From DATAEG01 sp051001975 (GTDB lineage Bacteria; Actinomycetota; Actinomycetes; Mycobacteriales; Jatrophihabitantaceae), in NCBI GenBank assembly GCA_051001975.1, contig JBPCMU010000128.1, positions 1 through 51,891 on the forward strand: a DNA stretch of 51,891 nt, read 5' to 3'. The notes under the pieces were generated by a model. That model saw only the letters and a program-made list of their open reading frames with translations, was not told the origin of the DNA and did not search any database. Positions 15,998 to 24,111 of this stretch are shown piece by piece. The position numbers and the translations under genes were made by a program. How positions within the stretch are numbered: position 1 is the first letter of the stretch; each line of letters starts with the position of its first letter.

Positions 15998-16048
15998 CCG
16001 TTTCGGTGCAGAGAAGGACGCGAGCTGTCCACTCCTGCACCGAAACGG
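15998..16048. repeat. Short dispersed hairpin element, copy 1
   Basis: CCGTTTCGGTGCAG (15998-16011) and CTGCACCGAAACGG (16035-16048) are perfect 14-bp arms. The loop AGAAGGACGCGAGCTGTCC can form a small inner stem (GGAC/GTCC). It fills the gap between the convergent dnaE and ABC permease genes. It could end transcription both ways, but it has no T run, and a second copy sits upstream of a gene at 18731, so it is better called a repeat element. Confidence 0.85.
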
Positions 16049-16049
16049 G

Positions 16050-16829
16050 TCAGCAGCTGCGCTGGTAGGTGCGGAATGCGCGGGTGGCCAGCCAGCCCAT
16101 CACCAGCGCAAGAGCAGCCAGCGCTCCCAAGCGGGGCAGCACCGCACCCCACGCAGTGTCGGCCGACAGTGTCTGCCGGCTGATCACGACCACCCAGTCG
16201 ACCGGGTTGTAGCGCGCCACGTGACGGACCCAACCAGGGGAAAGCCGAGTGTTGATCAGCGCCGAGGAGAGGAACGGCAACGGCAGGCTGAGGAACTGGC
16301 TGATTCCGATCAACGCTTGCTGGTCGCGGACCAGCAGAGCCACCGCGTTCGACAGTGACGCGAACACCACGCTCAACAGTGCCGCACCGAGCAGCGTCAT
16401 CAGCACGCCGACAGTGAGGTTGTCGTACCGGGCGCCGCAGGCGAAGGCGATGAGGAACACCACGAGCGTCTGGATGAGGGTGGTGAGCGCTTGGTAGGCC
16501 AGCGTGCCGATCATCACTGCGCCCCTGCTCACCGGTGAGGCGAGCATCCGGTCCATCACGCCGCGGTTCATGTCCTCGATGTAGACCGTGCCGGCCCAGC
16601 CGCTGGAGAAGAGCGTCGTCATCACAATGACGCCCGGAGTGAGGAATTCCAGATAGCTCCCGCCCGCCTCGAAGCCGGGGATCTCGGTCACGGATTTGAA
16701 CAGCTGACCGAAGATGAGCAACCACACGACCGGCTGGATGAGCGTGATGGCGGCGTAGGCCGGCTGGCGTATCAGAGTCTTCACGCCGCGGCCGGTGAGC
16801 AGTCGCGAGTGCACGACGAGTTGGCTCAT
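16050..16829 (-). CDS. ABC-2 type transporter permease (DrrB-like)
   Basis: This 259-residue integral membrane protein has about six hydrophobic segments, starting near residues 23-45. EDMNRGVMDRMLASPVSRGAVM is the typical ABC-2 coupling region of DrrB-type permeases. It would form an export channel with the ATPase encoded just upstream, whose last four bases overlap its ATG (ATGA). Exporters of this class carry drugs, lipids or peptides; the substrate cannot be told. With a PadR regulator in the same strand order, an inducible drug or lipid efflux role is the best inference. Confidence 0.9.
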   Translation of the reverse strand: MSQLVVHSRLLTGRGVKTLIRQPAYAAITLIQPVVWLLIFGQLFKSVTEIPGFEAGGSYLEFLTPGVIVMTTLFSSGWAGTVYIEDMNRGVMDRMLASPVSRGAVMIGTLAYQALTTLIQTLVVFLIAFACGARYDNLTVGVLMTLLGAALLSVVFASLSNAVALLVRDQQALIGISQFLSLPLPFLSSALINTRLSPGWVRHVARYNPVDWVVVISRQTLSADTAWGAVLPRLGALAALALVMGWLATRAFRTYQRSC

Positions 16830-17821
16830 CGCTGGTCCTCCTGGAAGCTGTGGCCCACCTGGTCGAGGTAGACGTCGTCAAGGGTGGGTCGTGCGACCGA
16901 GACCGACGCGGCGGTGATGCCGGCCCGCTCGAGGGTGAGCAGTACCGCCGGCACTGCGGTGGCGCCCTGGTCGGCGCGGCCCCGGAGGACCGCCCCGGTC
17001 AACGTCAGGTCGCGGACCTGACCGGCCTCGGCGAGCGTTGCGCGCGCCTTCTCCGCAATGGGGACGTCGGCGAATTCGACGGTGACGGTGTCCCCGCGCA
17101 ACCTGCGTTTGAGCTCGTCGGGGGAGCCAGTGGCAATCACTCTGCCGTGGTCCACGATGGCCAGTTGGTCGGCGAGGCGGTCGGCCTCGTCAAGATAGTG
17201 CGTTGTGAGCAGGACGGTCATCTGCTCCTGATCGGCCAGCCGGGCGATCTCGTGCCACATCTCGCTGCGCGCCTCGGGATCGAGCCCAGCGGTCGGCTCG
17301 TCGAGGAACAGCACCCGCGGGCGATGCACCAGCCCGATCGCCACGTCCAGCTTGCGGGCCATACCGCCGGAGTAGGTGCGCACCTGCCGATCGGCCGAGT
17401 CGGCCAGGTCGAACCGGTCGAGCAGTTCGGCCGAGCGTCGGGTGGCGTCGCGGCTGGACAGGCCCTGGATCCGAGCGGCGAGGACGAGGTTTTCCCGGCC
17501 GGTGGCGATCGGGTCGCTGCTGGCCTTCTGCGAGACCAGGCCGATCACCCGGCGCACCCGGCCCGGTTGCCGTGTTACGTCGAGGCCGGCGACCTGGGCG
17601 GTGCCTGCGTCCGGCCGGCTCAGTGTGGTGAGGATCTTGACAGTCGTCGATTTGCCGGCTCCGTTGCGGCCGAGCAATCCGAACACGGTGCCGACCGGCA
17701 CCTGCAGGGACAGCCCGTCCAGCGCTCGGACCGGCTCGGTCTTACGGCCGGTGGGGTAGGTCTTGACCAGATCGTGGGCGGCCAGGGCCACGTCCGGCGT
17801 TGCGGGCAGCGCAGTAGTCAT
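16826..17821 (-). CDS. ABC transporter ATP-binding protein (DrrA-like)
   Basis: This 331-residue ATPase has Walker A GLLGRNGAGKSTT (about 49-61), a Q-loop near VSQKASSD, the signature YSGGMARKLD, Walker B VLFLDEPTAGLDPEA and a switch His in LLTTHYLDEAD. The C-terminal 90 residues form the extra domain of the DrrA subfamily (AEAGQVRDLTLTGAVLRG and RPTLDDVYLDQVG). It powers the DrrB-like permease downstream. The start is ATG 17821 with GGAG about nine bases upstream. A 144-base gap separates it from the padR gene, so the two may share one transcript. Confidence 0.94.
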   Translation of the reverse strand: MTTALPATPDVALAAHDLVKTYPTGRKTEPVRALDGLSLQVPVGTVFGLLGRNGAGKSTTVKILTTLSRPDAGTAQVAGLDVTRQPGRVRRVIGLVSQKASSDPIATGRENLVLAARIQGLSSRDATRRSAELLDRFDLADSADRQVRTYSGGMARKLDVAIGLVHRPRVLFLDEPTAGLDPEARSEMWHEIARLADQEQMTVLLTTHYLDEADRLADQLAIVDHGRVIATGSPDELKRRLRGDTVTVEFADVPIAEKARATLAEAGQVRDLTLTGAVLRGRADQGATAVPAVLLTLERAGITAASVSVARPTLDDVYLDQVGHSFQEDQR

Positions 17822-17965
17822 ATGGATACGTCTCCGTGACGTGCGGAGCGATCCCTGCGATCTCGCCTATCGTGGTGAGTGCGCCTTGGGGAGATCGTGA
17901 GATCGACTCGAGGATTGGGTTCCCGGCCGGGTGTTCGCGCACCCGGCCGGGGATTCGTATCGGCG

Positions 17966-18658
17966 TCAGCCGCCGGTTGGTGGTTGCTGCAGCGCGGCGG
18001 CCTCCTCTCCGAGGTTGCCGACTGCATCGGCCATCACCTGCTCCATCGACATCCCGCTGTCGAACAACTCGTGCATCCGCCGCCAGATCTTCGCCCCGGC
18101 GAACCTGCCGGAGCGGATGCCCTCGACGAGATCGGTGACGAAGGTGAGCTCTGCGTCCAGAATCGCGCGCCGGTACAGGCTCTCCACCAGCAGCAGGTCC
18201 GGCAGGCCCATGCGTCGGGCCTCCTCGTGCTCCGAGGCGATGGTGCGCAGTTCGATGCGCAATTGGGTGGCTCGCACGTCCAGCAGCGTCGCCACCTCGT
18301 CCGGCGGCAGGTACGGCAACAAGGACAAGCCGGCCTCCAGCGAGGTGAAGTCGCGCACCGGGGTGGCCAGCAGCTCCGACAGCCAGTCCTCGAGCTCGTG
18401 CTCGCCGTCCGGGGTGATCTCGTAGATCGTGCGCTCGGGTCTACGTCCCTCGCGGGTCGTCTCCCGGGCATGGATGAGCTGGTGCTTCTGCAGCGACTCG
18501 ACAACCGAGTAGAGCGATCCGTAGTTCAGCTTGATGCTGCCTTCCTTGTTGCGCTGGCGCAGCGTCGTAGACATCTCATAGGGGTGCATCGGTCGCTCCC
18601 GCAGGCAGCCGAGGACGGCAAGGGCGAGCGGGTTGTTCACCCTGCGGCGAGTGAGCAT
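17966..18658 (-). CDS. PadR family transcriptional regulator
   Basis: This 230-residue protein has the PadR winged helix at the N terminus (about 10-90): LAVLGCLRERPMHPYEMSTTL, then LNYGSLYSVVESLQKHQLI and the wing ERTIYEITPDGEHELEDWL. A longer C-terminal helical domain (Vir_act_alpha_C type, about 95-205) mediates dimerisation and may sense ligand. PadR proteins commonly repress nearby exporters, and here the DrrAB-like pair lies directly downstream on the same strand. The ATG at 18658 follows AAGGGAG. A dyad just upstream (18675-18693) is a likely self-operator. Confidence 0.93.
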   Translation of the reverse strand: MLTRRRVNNPLALAVLGCLRERPMHPYEMSTTLRQRNKEGSIKLNYGSLYSVVESLQKHQLIHARETTREGRRPERTIYEITPDGEHELEDWLSELLATPVRDFTSLEAGLSLLPYLPPDEVATLLDVRATQLRIELRTIASEHEEARRMGLPDLLLVESLYRRAILDAELTFVTDLVEGIRSGRFAGAKIWRRMHELFDSGMSMEQVMADAVGNLGEEAAALQQPPTGG

Positions 18659-18674
18659 CAGTTACTCCCTTCCG

Positions 18675-18693
18675 ATTACTCGAAACAGAGTAT
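18675..18693 (-). promoter_or_regulatory. Candidate PadR operator upstream of padR
   Basis: On the plus strand the site is ATTACTCGAAACAGAGTAT, an inverted repeat TACTC-N6-GAGTA with outer A/T symmetry. Its ATACT...AGTAT form resembles known PadR operators. On the minus strand it overlaps the likely -10 TACTCT of padR, so binding would block transcription. Confidence 0.5.
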
Positions 18694-18730
18694 GTGGACG
18701 GCGATCTTCCGTCAACGCCATCTCGCCGAC

Positions 18731-18781
18731 CACTTCGGCGCGGAGAAGGACGCGAGCTGCCCATCTCTGCACCGAAACGGG
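18731..18781. repeat. Short dispersed hairpin element, copy 2
   Basis: AGAAGGACGCGAGCTG and CTGCACCGAAACGGG are shared with 15998-16049. The left arm here is degenerate (CACTTCGGCGCGG), so the loop is better kept than the stem. It lies in the divergent gap between padR and the gene at 18808. Confidence 0.8.
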
Positions 18782-18795
18782 ACGGGCGGCTTCGC

Positions 18796-18801
18796 TACCG
18801 T
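18796..18801 (+). promoter_or_regulatory. -10 element, leaderless promoter of the gene at 18808
   Basis: TACCGT ends six bases before the GTG at 18808, the spacing expected when transcription starts on the first base of the start codon. Confidence 0.55.
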
Positions 18802-18807
18802 GGTGCG

Positions 18808-19401
18808 GTGACCGTATTGCCGCCGTCCGATGAGCCGTTCGATCGCCCGCCACCGTCGGGTGGGGCGGGACTGCCGCCCGAGGAGCCGGAGATCGGCGCG
18901 TTTCGTCGCGGCACGGGGCTGTCCCGGGTCGCGCTCGGGCGATACCTGGTGGCTCGGGCCGTGGCCCAGGCGATCGACCTCAGCATGTACGCCATCGCGC
19001 TGACGCTGGTGCTGATTTCCGTGCTGATCTTCGCGTTCTGGATCAAGTGGATCGCGGTGCTGCTCTTCATCGCCGCGCTGGTCGTGCTGGCCTTCCGCGC
19101 GCTGTTCATGGCGCTGTTGCGGAGGTTGGCCGGGCCGCTCGGCGCCGCAGAGGAGAAGATCCGAGATCTGGTCTCCGACTCCCGCGGCGACCTGCGCCGC
19201 GAGCTGAAGCGCATCGGCTTGCCGGGCAGCACGTTCGGGCTGCCGCTGGTTGCGTTCCGGCTCATCGGCCGCCGCCGGGCCAAGACACTGGAACAGATGC
19301 GGCAGTTCGACGTCGCCAGGGTGGTGCCGGAGGCCCGCCTGGACCACTTGCATCTCATCATCGAGAACGACGTGTTCGGCGGGCGGGATGGGCCGCGCTG
19401 A
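18808..19401 (+). CDS. Membrane protein of unknown function
   Basis: From GTG 18808 the protein has 197 residues. A Pro-rich cytosolic N terminus (about 1-35) is followed by two adjacent transmembrane helices (about 53-75 and 77-97), then a charged C-terminal domain rich in Arg and Glu (LVSDSRGDLRRELKRIGLPG, RRRAKTLEQMRQF). I recognise no family. The start is chosen because the -10-like TACCGT is exactly six bases upstream; the frame stays open further upstream, into the repeat element, without a better start. It is divergent from padR and 78 bases before the PabB-PabC gene. Confidence 0.7.
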   Translation: MTVLPPSDEPFDRPPPSGGAGLPPEEPEIGAFRRGTGLSRVALGRYLVARAVAQAIDLSMYAIALTLVLISVLIFAFWIKWIAVLLFIAALVVLAFRALFMALLRRLAGPLGAAEEKIRDLVSDSRGDLRRELKRIGLPGSTFGLPLVAFRLIGRRRAKTLEQMRQFDVARVVPEARLDHLHLIIENDVFGGRDGPR

Positions 19402-19479
19402 ACCGAGGGCCCCGAGACCGCCGACCGGCACTATCGGTGACCCGGTCCTGGTGGTTGCCGACCTGCCGCTCGGTCTGGC

Positions 19480-21234
19480 GTGGTGGGCACACCACTGACC
19501 GGGCCGGACGCGGTCCGATTGGACGACCTGGCCGCTGACCCGCCGCGGCATTGGCTGTTTCGCGACCAGCTGGCCACCGGGTCTGCGGTGCGGCTGGCCG
19601 ACGTGGTCGGGCAGCTTGCCGAGGCGGATCGCCAGGCGCGCGAACTGGGCCGGTGGGTGATCGTCGCGGTCGCTTACGAGAGTGCGCCGGCCTTCGACGC
19701 CGCGCTGCGCGCGAAGCCGTCGCCGCCGGCCGGGATGCCGTTCCTCTGGTGGGCCGCTTTCTCCGACCGCCGCGCGAGCGACCTGATCGCCTCGACCGGG
19801 CCGCTGCCGCTGGAATTGCATCGTCGGCCGAACGTGCTTCCCTACGCCGCTGCGGTCGAGGACGTGCGCCGGCGGATCGAGGCCGGCGAGGTGTACCAGG
19901 TGAATGTCACCGACCGGGTCGGTGGTGCTCTGCGCGGCACACCGCAGCAGCTGTACGAGGCGATGCTGTCCGCACAGTCGGCCGCGTTCGGAGCGCTGCT
20001 GAGTCTCGGCGCCAGCACGGTCGTCTCCGCCTCACCGGAGCTCTTCTTCCGCTGGGACGGCGACACCGTCACCTGCCGGCCGATGAAGGGCACCGCCGCG
20101 CGCCGCCCGCGTCCCGCTGATGACCGGGCGGCCGCTCGGGAGCTGCGCGCGTCGGCCAAGGAGCAGGCGGAGAACCTGATGATCGTGGACCTGCTGCGCA
20201 ACGACCTGGCCCGCCTCGGCGCGCGCTCGGTACGGGTCGACGAACTCTTCCGGCTGGAACGCTACGAGACTGTGTGGCAGCTGACCTCGACGCTGCGTGC
20301 CGAGGTGCCCGACCCGACGACATTGGTGGACGTGTTCCGGGCACTGTTCCCGTGCGGGTCGGTGACCGGCGCGCCGAAGATCGCGGCCACTGCCGTCATC
20401 GACGAGTTGGAACGGGAACCGCGTGGTGTCTATTGCGGTGCCATCGGCTGCCTGGCCCCACCTGGCCGCGGCCCGCGTGCCGTCTTCTCCGTGCCGATCC
20501 GCACTGCCGTGTGCGACCACGACGGCCGACTGACCTACGGGGTGGGCGCCGGGATCACCTGGTCGTCGGATCCGGCGCAGGAAGACGCCGAGGTGGCTGC
20601 CAAGGCGGAGGTACTGAGCACCGCATGGCCGGCTTTCGAGCTGTTGGAGACGTTGCGCCGCGACGCGACCGGCGCGGTGCACCTCGGCGCGCACCTCGAC
20701 CGGCTCGCCGAGTCGGCGGACTGGTTCGCCATCCCATTCGATCGGCTCGGGGCGGAGCAGGCGGTCGCCGCACTCGGCCGGACTGAGGTCGCTCGCCGGC
20801 TGCGGCTGTTACTGGCTCGCGACGGCACGCTCACCGTCGAGGACCGACCGCCGGAGCCTGGGCCCGAGGTGGTCCGGCTCGCCACCGACACCGCGGTGAC
20901 TCGCTCCGACGACCTGTTCTGCTGCCACAAGACGACCGCCCGGTCCCACTACGCAGCGGCCCTGGCCCGCCATCCGGACGTCGACGACGTTGTGCTGGTC
21001 AACGAACACGGCCGGGCGATCGAGACCACCGTGGGCAACCTGCTGTTCCGGCTGGACGGCTGCTGGTGGGTGCCGCCGCTCAGCGACGGCGGTCTGCCCG
21101 GCATCGGTCGGCGATACGCCCTCGAATCCGGCGCGGTCCGGGAGCGGTCGATCCAGGCCGCCGAGCTGGCCGGTTGCGAGGCGCTGGCGGTCGTCAACGA
21201 CCTGCGTGGCCGCCGGCCAGCCGAGCTGCGCTGA
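19480..21234 (+). CDS. pabB: Aminodeoxychorismate synthase PabB fused to aminodeoxychorismate lyase PabC
   Basis: This 584-residue fusion should make 4-aminobenzoate for folate. Residues about 100-385 are the chorismate-binding PabB domain: EVYQVNVTDRVGG, SPELFF, PMKGTAARRP (the PabB-type Lys where TrpE has Ala-Gly), LMIVDLLRNDLAR and CGSVTGAPK. Residues about 390-584 are a class IV PLP fold like PabC: CCHKTTARSHY holds the PLP Lys, followed by VNEHGRAIETTVGNLLF and PPLSDGGLPGIGRR. Such fusions are common in bacteria. PabA, the glutamine amidotransferase partner, is not in the window. GTG 19480 is used; GTG 19483 is equally possible. Confidence 0.93.
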   Translation: MVGTPLTGPDAVRLDDLAADPPRHWLFRDQLATGSAVRLADVVGQLAEADRQARELGRWVIVAVAYESAPAFDAALRAKPSPPAGMPFLWWAAFSDRRASDLIASTGPLPLELHRRPNVLPYAAAVEDVRRRIEAGEVYQVNVTDRVGGALRGTPQQLYEAMLSAQSAAFGALLSLGASTVVSASPELFFRWDGDTVTCRPMKGTAARRPRPADDRAAARELRASAKEQAENLMIVDLLRNDLARLGARSVRVDELFRLERYETVWQLTSTLRAEVPDPTTLVDVFRALFPCGSVTGAPKIAATAVIDELEREPRGVYCGAIGCLAPPGRGPRAVFSVPIRTAVCDHDGRLTYGVGAGITWSSDPAQEDAEVAAKAEVLSTAWPAFELLETLRRDATGAVHLGAHLDRLAESADWFAIPFDRLGAEQAVAALGRTEVARRLRLLLARDGTLTVEDRPPEPGPEVVRLATDTAVTRSDDLFCCHKTTARSHYAAALARHPDVDDVVLVNEHGRAIETTVGNLLFRLDGCWWVPPLSDGGLPGIGRRYALESGAVRERSIQAAELAGCEALAVVNDLRGRRPAELR

Positions 21235-21264
21235 CGGCGGCTTGGCCGCAGCGCCGTGGCTGGG

Positions 21265-21270
21265 CACTAT
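21265..21270 (+). promoter_or_regulatory. -10-like element, leaderless promoter of the amidohydrolase gene
   Basis: CACTAT has the key A and final T of a -10 box and ends six bases before ATG 21277. It supports that ATG over the GTG at 21256, which lies upstream of the element. Confidence 0.45.
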
Positions 21271-21276
21271 GAGCTC

Positions 21277-22473
21277 ATGCCCACGTCACGCGAGTTGTTC
21301 AGTGGGTTGGTCGGCAGGCTGCGTGGCTTCGTCAGTCGACTCGATCGCACCGGTGGGCTCGGCCTGGGGCTGGCGTTCACCGGAACCGTCTGGACCGGCG
21401 GTGATGCCGCACCGTTCGAGGGGACGGTCGTGCTCGACGGCGCGGGGCGGATCCAGCGCGTCGGTCCGGATGCTGCCGCCGACCTGCCCGCCGGGGTGCC
21501 CCGCTATGGCGGCGCCGGATACTGGATCGGGCCGGGCCTGATCGATGCGCACGTGCACCTGGCATTCGCCGATCCGCTGCCTTCGCTGTCCACCGGGCTG
21601 GTTGCCGTCCGCGACCTCGGTGCACCTCCGTCGGTTGCCCGGTCGGTCCGGACCGGTCACGCCCTGCCGCCGACCGGCCGGCCGTTCGTCGCAGTGGCCG
21701 GCCAGATCGTCACTGCGCCGGGAGGTTATCCGGCGACGTCCTGGGGCGCCGACGGATTCGCCGCGTTCGTCACGGACCCGGGCCGCGCCCGCACCGTCGT
21801 GAATCAGCTGGCGACCCAGGGTTGCGATCTGATCAAGCTGGCCCTCGAGCCCGGAGACGGCGAGTGGCCGGTGCCCGACCCGGCCACGGCTCGCGCGGTC
21901 GTGCAGGCCGCGCACTCCGCCGGACTGGCCGTCACCGCGCACGCCCTGCGCGCCGACATGGTGGCCCGCGCGGTCGACGTCGGCGTCGATGAACTGGCAC
22001 ATACACCGACCGAGCGGCTCTCGCCGGAGCTGGTGGAGCGGATCGCGGACGCGTCGATAGGAGTGGTGTCGACGCTGCAGACGTTCTTCTCCGGCGGGCA
22101 GGGTGCCGCCGCCGCCGCGAATGCCGCCGACCTCGTCGCGGCCGGGGTGCCGCTGCGCTACGGCACCGACTTCGGCAACACCGGCACTCGGCCCGGCGTC
22201 GATCCGCGGGAGCTGGACCGGTTGGCCGACACCGGGTTGGGCCGGCTCGGTGCATTGCGTGCTGCGACCGTGCAGGCTGCGCGTTCGCCGGGGATCCGGG
22301 GCCGGACCGGGCTGCTGCGAGTGGGGGAGCCGGCGGCGCTGGTGCTGCTGCCCGGCGACCCGGTGCGCGAGCCCGGGCACTGGCGAACTGTCGCGGCGGT
22401 AGTCGTCGACGGCCGTCTGGCGCTGCCCGCGGACAGCGAGGTACAGGAGCGTTTGCAAGACTGGGCCCCGTGA
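21277..22473 (+). CDS. Amidohydrolase family protein (imidazolonepropionase-like)
   Basis: From ATG 21277 the protein has 398 residues with the metal-dependent amidohydrolase layout. An N-terminal beta cap leads to GPGLIDAHVHLAF (metal HxH). Further metal or catalytic motifs are DLIKLALEP (the likely bridging Lys), AVTAHALR, DELAHTPTERL and YGTDFGN, before a C-terminal beta cap with GEPAALVLL. This matches the imidazolonepropionase/prolidase-like branch. The substrate is unknown, and no histidine-degradation genes are near. A GTG at 21256 would add seven residues. A membrane-protein gene follows after 64 bases. Confidence 0.85.
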   Translation: MPTSRELFSGLVGRLRGFVSRLDRTGGLGLGLAFTGTVWTGGDAAPFEGTVVLDGAGRIQRVGPDAAADLPAGVPRYGGAGYWIGPGLIDAHVHLAFADPLPSLSTGLVAVRDLGAPPSVARSVRTGHALPPTGRPFVAVAGQIVTAPGGYPATSWGADGFAAFVTDPGRARTVVNQLATQGCDLIKLALEPGDGEWPVPDPATARAVVQAAHSAGLAVTAHALRADMVARAVDVGVDELAHTPTERLSPELVERIADASIGVVSTLQTFFSGGQGAAAAANAADLVAAGVPLRYGTDFGNTGTRPGVDPRELDRLADTGLGRLGALRAATVQAARSPGIRGRTGLLRVGEPAALVLLPGDPVREPGHWRTVAAVVVDGRLALPADSEVQERLQDWAP

Positions 22474-22537
22474 CAGTGCAGATGGGGACCGTCGGGGCAT
22501 CGACATCGTGCGCCGGGTCGACGCGAGGTAGCCGCCG

Positions 22538-23473
22538 GTGACCGACCCCTGGCAGCCCGAGCGGCCGGCTGATGACCCGACCGGACCGGACCGTGAGCAT
22601 GACGAGACCGGTGGTCGGCACTCCGCTGCTGGCGGCCCGCCGTCCGCACCAGCCGCCGAACCCCAATCGGGTGGGCCGACGCCGCCGCCCGGTCCGCCGG
22701 GCGCCTGGCCCCCCGGCCCTGTGCAGCAGCCCGGCTATCAGCCGCAGGACTATCAGCAGCGGGGCTATCAGCAGCGGGGCTATCAGCCGCAGGGGTATCC
22801 GGCCCAGGCCTACCCGGTCGCCGGTGCGCCATTGCCCTGGGCTCCGCCGCCGCCCCCGCCGACGCAGTTGACCAGCCCGGCCGAACTGCGCGACGGTGCG
22901 GCCGTGGTCGTGGCGTTGGCTGTGATCGGAGTGCTGGCCGGTGTGGTGTGGAAGTTCTGGACGGTCAAGACCCACGGCTACGACATCGGCTCGAACATCA
23001 TCATCCCGGACGAGACCGAGGGCTGGATCGGTGCCGATGCGCACTTCGCGATCATCACCGGCATCATCGGGCTGATCGCTGGCCCGGTGGTCTGGCGGAT
23101 GCGCCGGGCCCGCGGCGCGACCATGGCCGTCGCGATCGCTGTCGGTGGGCTGTTGGGCAGCCTGATCGCTGCGCGGGTCGGTCATCTGATCGCCGGCGGC
23201 AACCACACCGTGCAGAAGAACACCAACTTCGTCGACCGGCTGCCGGTGGCGGTGCACGCGCACGGTCTGTTGGTGGTGGAGGCGGTGCTGGCGTTGGCGA
23301 CCTACCTAGCCGCAGCGTTGTTCACCGCCCGCGATGACCTCGGGGTGCCCGTGGTCACGCCGAGCGGACCGGCCGGCGAACCGTCAGCTGTCGCCGAACA
23401 CGGACCGGAAGGACTGCGGCGAGACGGGTACGGCGTGGGTGGCGGTCAGCAGCGCGAGCTCCCGCCGCAGTAG
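22538..23473 (+). CDS. Membrane protein with Gln/Tyr/Pro repeat N terminus (DUF2567-like)
   Basis: This 311-residue protein has a disordered N terminus of about 115 residues with YQQRG/YQPQG repeats and a poly-Pro stretch. Four transmembrane segments follow (about 123-140, 163-185, 195-215 and 242-265). The loop GYDIGSNIIIPDETEGWIG and GRR/ARVGHLIAGG-like motifs recall the DUF2567 family of actinobacterial membrane proteins, but that match is from memory and not certain. The start is GTG 22538. Its last 90 bases overlap the 3' end of the convergent LON-domain gene, so one of the two C termini may be annotated too long. Confidence 0.7.
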   Translation: MTDPWQPERPADDPTGPDREHDETGGRHSAAGGPPSAPAAEPQSGGPTPPPGPPGAWPPGPVQQPGYQPQDYQQRGYQQRGYQPQGYPAQAYPVAGAPLPWAPPPPPPTQLTSPAELRDGAAVVVALAVIGVLAGVVWKFWTVKTHGYDIGSNIIIPDETEGWIGADAHFAIITGIIGLIAGPVVWRMRRARGATMAVAIAVGGLLGSLIAARVGHLIAGGNHTVQKNTNFVDRLPVAVHAHGLLVVEAVLALATYLAAALFTARDDLGVPVVTPSGPAGEPSAVAEHGPEGLRRDGYGVGGGQQRELPPQ

Positions 23474-24040
23474 ATCGCACTCCTCGCGCAGCCGGTCGGC
23501 GACGGTGTCGGCCGAGAGGAGCCGGACCCGCTCGGCCATCGGCAGCTGCAAGTGCGCGGCTACCTCGTAGGAGAGCTTCAACGGGTCGTGCGAGAGGTCG
23601 TCCTCGGTGTGGACGCCCAGACTGGCCAGCAAGCTCAGGTACTGTCGGCATTCGCGGCGTACCGCGCCGAGCAGCGATGCGTCGATGCTGCCGAACTCTT
23701 CCGGGAGCCACTCGATCTCGGCGCACATATACGGCGCCACACCGTGCTGCACGGACACCACCCGGAACCGCCGCGTTCCGACGGTGAGCAGATCCACCCG
23801 ACCGTCGGGGTAGGGCTCGCGCTCGACGATCTCGGCCACCGTGCCCACCTCGGCGAGGTCGACGTCGTGGTCGGTCTCCCCACCGCGGCGCAGCGCGACT
23901 ACGCCGAAACACGGCGACTGGCCGACGGCCGTGACGTCGGCGACCAACTGGCGGTAGCGCGGTTCGAAGATGTGCAGCGGCAGCGGCATGCCCGGAAGCA
24001 AGACGAACTGCAGCGGAAATATCGGCACGGTGTCGGCCAC
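23384..24040 (-). CDS. LON substrate-binding domain protein
   Basis: This 218-residue protein consists only of the N-terminal substrate-binding domain of Lon protease, with no ATPase or protease part. It begins ADTVPIFPLQFVLLPGMPLPLHIFEPRY, the usual signature, and has GTVAEIVEREPYPDGR and a helical end (LSYEVAAHLQLPMAERVRLL). Such stand-alone proteins are common in actinobacteria, and their role is unclear. The GTG start at 24040 is supported by TACCGT six bases upstream. The gene is divergent from hisD and overlaps the membrane-protein gene at its 3' end by 90 bases. Confidence 0.9.
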   Translation of the reverse strand: MADTVPIFPLQFVLLPGMPLPLHIFEPRYRQLVADVTAVGQSPCFGVVALRRGGETDHDVDLAEVGTVAEIVEREPYPDGRVDLLTVGTRRFRVVSVQHGVAPYMCAEIEWLPEEFGSIDASLLGAVRRECRQYLSLLASLGVHTEDDLSHDPLKLSYEVAAHLQLPMAERVRLLSADTVADRLREECDLLRRELALLTATHAVPVSPQSFRSVFGDS

Positions 24041-24046
24041 CCCATG

Positions 24047-24052
24047 ACGGTA
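24047..24052 (-). promoter_or_regulatory. -10 element, leaderless promoter of the LON-domain gene
   Basis: On the minus strand TACCGT is followed by exactly six bases and then the GTG start at 24040. Confidence 0.55.
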
Positions 24053-24099
24053 GGCCCTCCGCGTTCGGTGCGCTCGTGGGGCCGAGACTCCCGCCCTTC

Positions 24100-24105
24100 T
24101 AGACT
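24100..24105 (+). promoter_or_regulatory. -10 element, leaderless promoter of the his operon
   Basis: TAGACT ends six bases before the GTG of hisD at 24112, so transcription probably starts at the start codon. No leader remains for an attenuator or T-box. Confidence 0.6.
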
Positions 24106-24111
24106 GACAGC

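Noticed and set aside
15998..16048. Simple intrinsic terminator between dnaE and the ABC permease gene
   Set aside because: There is no T run, and a second copy lies upstream of another gene, so a repeat element is the better call, although it might also affect termination.
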